From NCBI GenBank assembly GCA_964391865.1, contig CAYMNQ010000007.1, positions 1 to 64,000 on the forward strand: a stretch of DNA of 64,000 nt, in the 5' to 3' direction. This DNA comes from DASZQL01 sp964391865. Lineage in GTDB: Bacteria; Planctomycetota; Phycisphaerae; Phycisphaerales; UBA1924. A model generated the notes under the pieces. It saw only the letters and a list, made by a program, of their open reading frames with translations. It did not search any database and was not told the origin of the DNA. A program made the translations under genes and the position numbers. Positions 61,069-64,000 of the stretch are shown here, piece by piece. Every line of letters starts with the position of its first letter. Within the stretch, counting starts at the first letter, position 1.

Positions 61069-62943
61069 TCATGGGGTTGGTGTGGTTGGGGGTTGCTGGT
61101 TGTTCTTCGGTGAATCCGTGCGGCGAGGCAGTGGTACGAAGGCGGCAACGAAAAAGATCGCGGCGGCGGCGAGGGTTGTCCAGCCGAGCCAGTTGCCGAA
61201 GCGGGCGAAGAGGGTCGGGCCAGCGTCGGTGCGGGGCAGAGTCACGCGGAGATGGAGGACGCCCTCGATGTCTGCATCACTGTTTCGGCGATCGGGGCGG
61301 CGTTCGATGATTCGCCCGTGAGGGTCGATCAGGCAGGAAATGCCGGTGTTCGCCGCGCGGACCATGGGTGTCCCGAGTTCAAGGCAGCGCCAGCGGGCGA
61401 AAAGGAGATGGTTCTCATGCCCGCCGCGCCAGTTGTAGAACCAGCCATCGTTGGTGAGGCAGACCATGAGGGCCGCACGCCGGGTGCCATCGTTTTCGTA
61501 GACGAGCGACCGGCAGACGTCTTGGACGGCGGCTTCGAAGCAGATGGGTGTGACGAGGGAAAGGCTCGGGGCTTGGGGCTTGGGGCTTGGGGCCTGAGGG
61601 TCCGCTTCATCGCTCGGCACCGACTTCGCAGAGCCGAAGTTGGTGGCACGGTCGATCTTGAAGACCTTGCGTGCGTTGCCCGGCTTGAGGTCGAAGGTCA
61701 TCCCTTGCGCGCCGAGGCTGAGGAGTTGCTTTTCGAGCCAGTCCCACTCGGAGATGTAGGGCATGACCTCGCCGAAGGGGGTGAGGTGCATTTTGTCGTA
61801 GCGCTCGGCTTGAACCTCGCCGCCGGTGATGAGGAACGCGCTGTTGTGGCGGGACTCTATCTCGACCTTCACGGCGTCGCCGGGATTCTGAATAAACTTC
61901 AGCCCTTCGATCGCTTCCGCGCCGATGAGCATGGGGACTCCCAGTTCCTTCTGGAATTCGAGGAGCGCATCGTGAAAAACGGTGAGCGGCGCACCGGAGC
62001 CCTTGAACCCAAGCTTGGAATCGCGCATCGAGGCGATGGCGTTCGCGTTCAGCGCCATGCCGGGGAACATGGTCTCGGGCCAGACGATGAGGTCAGGCTT
62101 TGGGGTGGCGCTCGCTGCTTCGTTCGTGAGTTCGAGAAATCGCGAGAAATCCTGCGCGGCTTTGTCGAAGGTCCACTCATTCTTGATGCTTTGGTGGACG
62201 TTGGTCTGGATGACGGCGATGTGCGCAAACTCGCGCTCCGACGAGAACTCCAAATCGGCTTCACGCCCGAAATCAACCTGATATGAGGCGAGGGGATTGA
62301 TCGCGACCGCTCCCGCGAATAGCGGGCAAAGCAAGTTCCGCCACCACCAACCCTTGGCGCTCGGTGTCGGTCGTCGCCACTCAATCGCGGCGAGCGCGCC
62401 GCCAACTACCGTCGCAGCGAGCGTTGCGCCGTAGACGCCGAACCACGGCGCGAGCCCGTAGATTGGCGGCCAGTCGATCAGCGGCTGCCCGAGGAGGAAC
62501 CACGGGTAGCCGTGCCAGAGGATCTCGCCGCGGAAGACTTCGATACCGGTCCAGAGGAGCGGCGCGATGAGCAGCGAGAGCACGGCACGGCGCGCGGGGT
62601 ATCGCGCGTGCAGCCGCGCCAGCACCCACACGAAGATCGGCGGGTACATCGCGGTGTGCATCGCCAGCGGCAGCGCGCCGGCGGGCGCGCTGGTGAGCGC
62701 GAACTGCTGAAGATAGCCCATCGCGGGCATCCACGCGAGCCATACGCCGAGGGCGGTGCGCGACGGACGGACGGTGCGCTGGGCGACGGCGATCAGCGGG
62801 ACTAGAACGATGAACGCGAGCGGCCAATAGAAGACCGAGGGGAATGCAGAGGCGAACCCGGCCGCGCTCACCGCGCCGAGGTAAAGCCCGCTCAGGAATG
62901 GCCGCGAGGTGGGTGGCTGCACGGGTTTGGAGTGTATGGTCAT
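61069..62943 (-). CDS. lnt: Apolipoprotein N-acyltransferase
   Basis: The product adds the third acyl chain to lipoproteins at the outer face of the inner membrane. The 624-residue protein has six or more N-terminal membrane spans, then a nitrilase-like domain (about 240-590) with the catalytic triad visible as Glu290 (VWPETMFPG), Lys384 (YDKMHLTPFGE) and Cys468 (TPICFE). Residues 433-462 are encoded by two dispersed repeats. They sit only 6 residues before the nucleophile, a region that should be tightly packed. ATG 62943 was chosen (MTIHSKPVQPP). Confidence 0.93.
   Translation of the reverse strand: MTIHSKPVQPPTSRPFLSGLYLGAVSAAGFASAFPSVFYWPLAFIVLVPLIAVAQRTVRPSRTALGVWLAWMPAMGYLQQFALTSAPAGALPLAMHTAMYPPIFVWVLARLHARYPARRAVLSLLIAPLLWTGIEVFRGEILWHGYPWFLLGQPLIDWPPIYGLAPWFGVYGATLAATVVGGALAAIEWRRPTPSAKGWWWRNLLCPLFAGAVAINPLASYQVDFGREADLEFSSEREFAHIAVIQTNVHQSIKNEWTFDKAAQDFSRFLELTNEAASATPKPDLIVWPETMFPGMALNANAIASMRDSKLGFKGSGAPLTVFHDALLEFQKELGVPMLIGAEAIEGLKFIQNPGDAVKVEIESRHNSAFLITGGEVQAERYDKMHLTPFGEVMPYISEWDWLEKQLLSLGAQGMTFDLKPGNARKVFKIDRATNFGSAKSVPSDEADPQAPSPKPQAPSLSLVTPICFEAAVQDVCRSLVYENDGTRRAALMVCLTNDGWFYNWRGGHENHLLFARWRCLELGTPMVRAANTGISCLIDPHGRIIERRPDRRNSDADIEGVLHLRVTLPRTDAGPTLFARFGNWLGWTTLAAAAIFFVAAFVPLPRRTDSPKNNQQPPTTPTP
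61566..61650. repeat. Two dispersed repeats inside lnt
   Basis: GGGGCTTGGGGCTTGGGGCT (61568-61598) is a tandem repeat shared with 32007 and 35180. The hairpin CACCGACTTCG-CAGAGC-CGAAGTTGGTG (61618-61645), followed by GCACGG, is copy 7 of the GTGGCAC family. Both are in frame. Confidence 0.85.
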
Positions 62944-63031
62944 GCGGTCGTGCCGCGTGGCGCGAACAATGGCCGTGCCCGTTTCCCGCTGCTGTTCGTG
63001 AACCGTGTGAGAATTTTTGTAGCCTGCCGAC

Positions 63032-63376
63032 ATGAACTACTACGAGATATGGTTCAACCTGAAGGACTCGCACAAGGACCTTGAGTTCTGCCGCGTGCTG
63101 GACGCGTATCTGAATAATCTGAAGTCAAAGGGCGTGCTCGAGCACTGGCGGCTGACGCGCCGGAAGTTCGGCTTCGGCCCGAGCGAACTCGGTGAGTTTC
63201 ATGTGACGATGGCGTTCCGCACGCTCGAACAACTCGACGCCGCGTTCGGCGTGGTGGCGCCGCGCGCGGGCGAGGTCGAGCGTCTGCACATGCCCGTGTA
63301 TTCGATGGTCACCGACTTCAAATCAGGGCTCTACCGCGACTTCCCCGACCCCGAGCGCGTCATGCCGGGGGCATAA
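63032..63376 (+). CDS. Small conserved protein (DUF6614-like)
   Basis: The 114-residue protein begins MNYYEIWFNLKDSHKDLEFC and continues VLEHWRLTRRKFGFGPSELG. It resembles the DUF6614 group of small dimeric alpha-beta barrel-like proteins (EIWFNLK...GEFHVTMAFRTLEQLD). Function is unknown. No signal peptide. It is divergent from lnt with 88 bases between. Confidence 0.75.
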   Translation: MNYYEIWFNLKDSHKDLEFCRVLDAYLNNLKSKGVLEHWRLTRRKFGFGPSELGEFHVTMAFRTLEQLDAAFGVVAPRAGEVERLHMPVYSMVTDFKSGLYRDFPDPERVMPGA

Positions 63377-63429
63377 TGGAAGCGCGCCGAGTTGACGCAA
63401 TCGATTGTCGGCATTGAACTGGCGTTCCG

Positions 63430-64000
63430 ATGCCGCCCAACACGCCGCCCGCGCCGAGATCGAACCGACCCGAGCAGCCCGCCCCGGCGCGCCCCGATCG
63501 CCCGGGTCCATCGGCTCCGGCACCGGGCGCTCGCCCTTCGGCATCGACGACTCTGCACGATTCATCACGCCCGGTGCTGGTGCTCGGCGCGACCGGCGGG
63601 TTCGGCGGGGCGTTCGCGTTCGAGATGCTGAACTCCGGGCGGAGTGTGCGGCTCCTGGTGCGCGACACGAAGCGCGCGATCGCGCGGTTCGGCCCGTTCT
63701 CCAAAGCGGAGTACGTTCAAGGCGACGTGCAAAACGCCGCGCTGATGCAAGAAGCCGCCGCCGGCTGCGGCGCGATCGTGCACGCGGTGAACTACCCGTA
63801 CAGCGCATGGGACCCCGGGATGCGCACGGCGACGGAGCAGGTGATCGCCGCGGCGCGTTCGAGCGGCTGCACGATCCTGTTCCCCGGCAACGTCTACGCG
63901 CTCGGCCCGCCGCCGACTTGGAAAGCCAAGAAAAACTCGAAGCCCGCCAACCCGCCTTTGAAAGAGGATGCGACGAACAATCCGGCAACGAAAAAGGGCC
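63430..64000 (+). CDS. NAD(P)-binding epimerase-like protein, truncated by the window end
   Basis: Open from the ATG at 63430 to the last base (190 codons). A Pro/Ala-rich N-terminal stretch of about 50 residues precedes the Rossmann motif VLVLGATGGFGGAFAFEML, then VRLLVRDTKRAI, EYVQGDVQN and IVHAVNYPYSAWDP, as in extended or atypical short-chain dehydrogenases and NAD-dependent epimerases. Only the N-terminal part is visible, so substrate and catalytic residues cannot be judged. Confidence 0.85.
   Translation, partial: MPPNTPPAPRSNRPEQPAPARPDRPGPSAPAPGARPSASTTLHDSSRPVLVLGATGGFGGAFAFEMLNSGRSVRLLVRDTKRAIARFGPFSKAEYVQGDVQNAALMQEAAAGCGAIVHAVNYPYSAWDPGMRTATEQVIAAARSSGCTILFPGNVYALGPPPTWKAKKNSKPANPPLKEDATNNPATKKG

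Overview
The window is GC-rich chromosomal DNA from a bacterium that I infer to be a planctomycete of the Phycisphaerae type. Three features together suggest this. Secreted proteins carry dockerin-like EF-hand tails or PEP-CTERM-like anchors next to prepilin-like proteins. The core genes are those of a free-living Gram-negative cell that makes peptidoglycan (murD, mreBCD, MCE transport, lnt, system II cytochrome c maturation). The DNA is also heavily seeded with short palindromic and tandem repeats. No rRNA, prophage, CRISPR array or transposase was seen.

Layout. 0-8 kb: B12-dependent ribonucleotide reductase (nrdJ), a four-helix-bundle gene between inverted repeats, dcd, and a PcrA/UvrD helicase carrying two repeat-derived insertions. 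8.5-13.5 kb: purD, a frameshifted VOC gene, a FkbM-type methyltransferase between a tRNA-Pro fragment and an intact tRNA-Pro, and an alpha-glucan phosphorylase. 13.6-26.4 kb: a GAF/HD-GYP protein, ResB-CcsA, two adjacent intramembrane proteases, a Nudix hydrolase, MlaF-like and MlaD-like proteins, and xseA. 26.6-32 kb: tRNA-Asp and a type VII (ESX-like) secretion locus with two WXG100-like proteins, a coiled-coil protein and a large FtsK/EccC-like ATPase. 32-37.3 kb: thiS-thiG, folE2, a membrane protein, a lipoprotein and murD.

37.4-48.4 kb is a secretome region. It holds two paralogous secreted proteins (one with a PEP-CTERM-like tail, one with a dockerin-like tail), two pseudopilin-like genes plus a decayed third, nadB, a lipoprotein, another dockerin-tailed protein, and a 1039-residue fusion of a Ser/Thr kinase, a membrane segment, a SUMF1 domain and a PstS-like phosphate-binding domain. 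48.5-50 kb is an accessory islet in which a predicted abortive-infection gene lies between inverted copies of a repeat of about 120 bp. 50-54.4 kb: rpsP-trmD-rplS, a lipoprotein and recA. 54.8-64 kb: an aromatic amino acid hydroxylase, mreB-mreC-mreD with two small envelope genes, a HEAT-repeat lipoprotein, lnt, a small conserved protein and a truncated NAD(P)-binding protein.

The strongest unexplained signals are four. First, the kinase-SUMF1-PstS fusion. Second, the minimal WXG100/EccC-like locus. Third, the four-helix-bundle gene flanked by inverted CATCAAG repeats, with a related repeat inside pcrA. Fourth, a hairpin family whose stem varies while its ends (CAC...GTG-GCAC) and loop (CAGAGC or AGGA) are conserved, with copies inside signal peptides and inside lnt.
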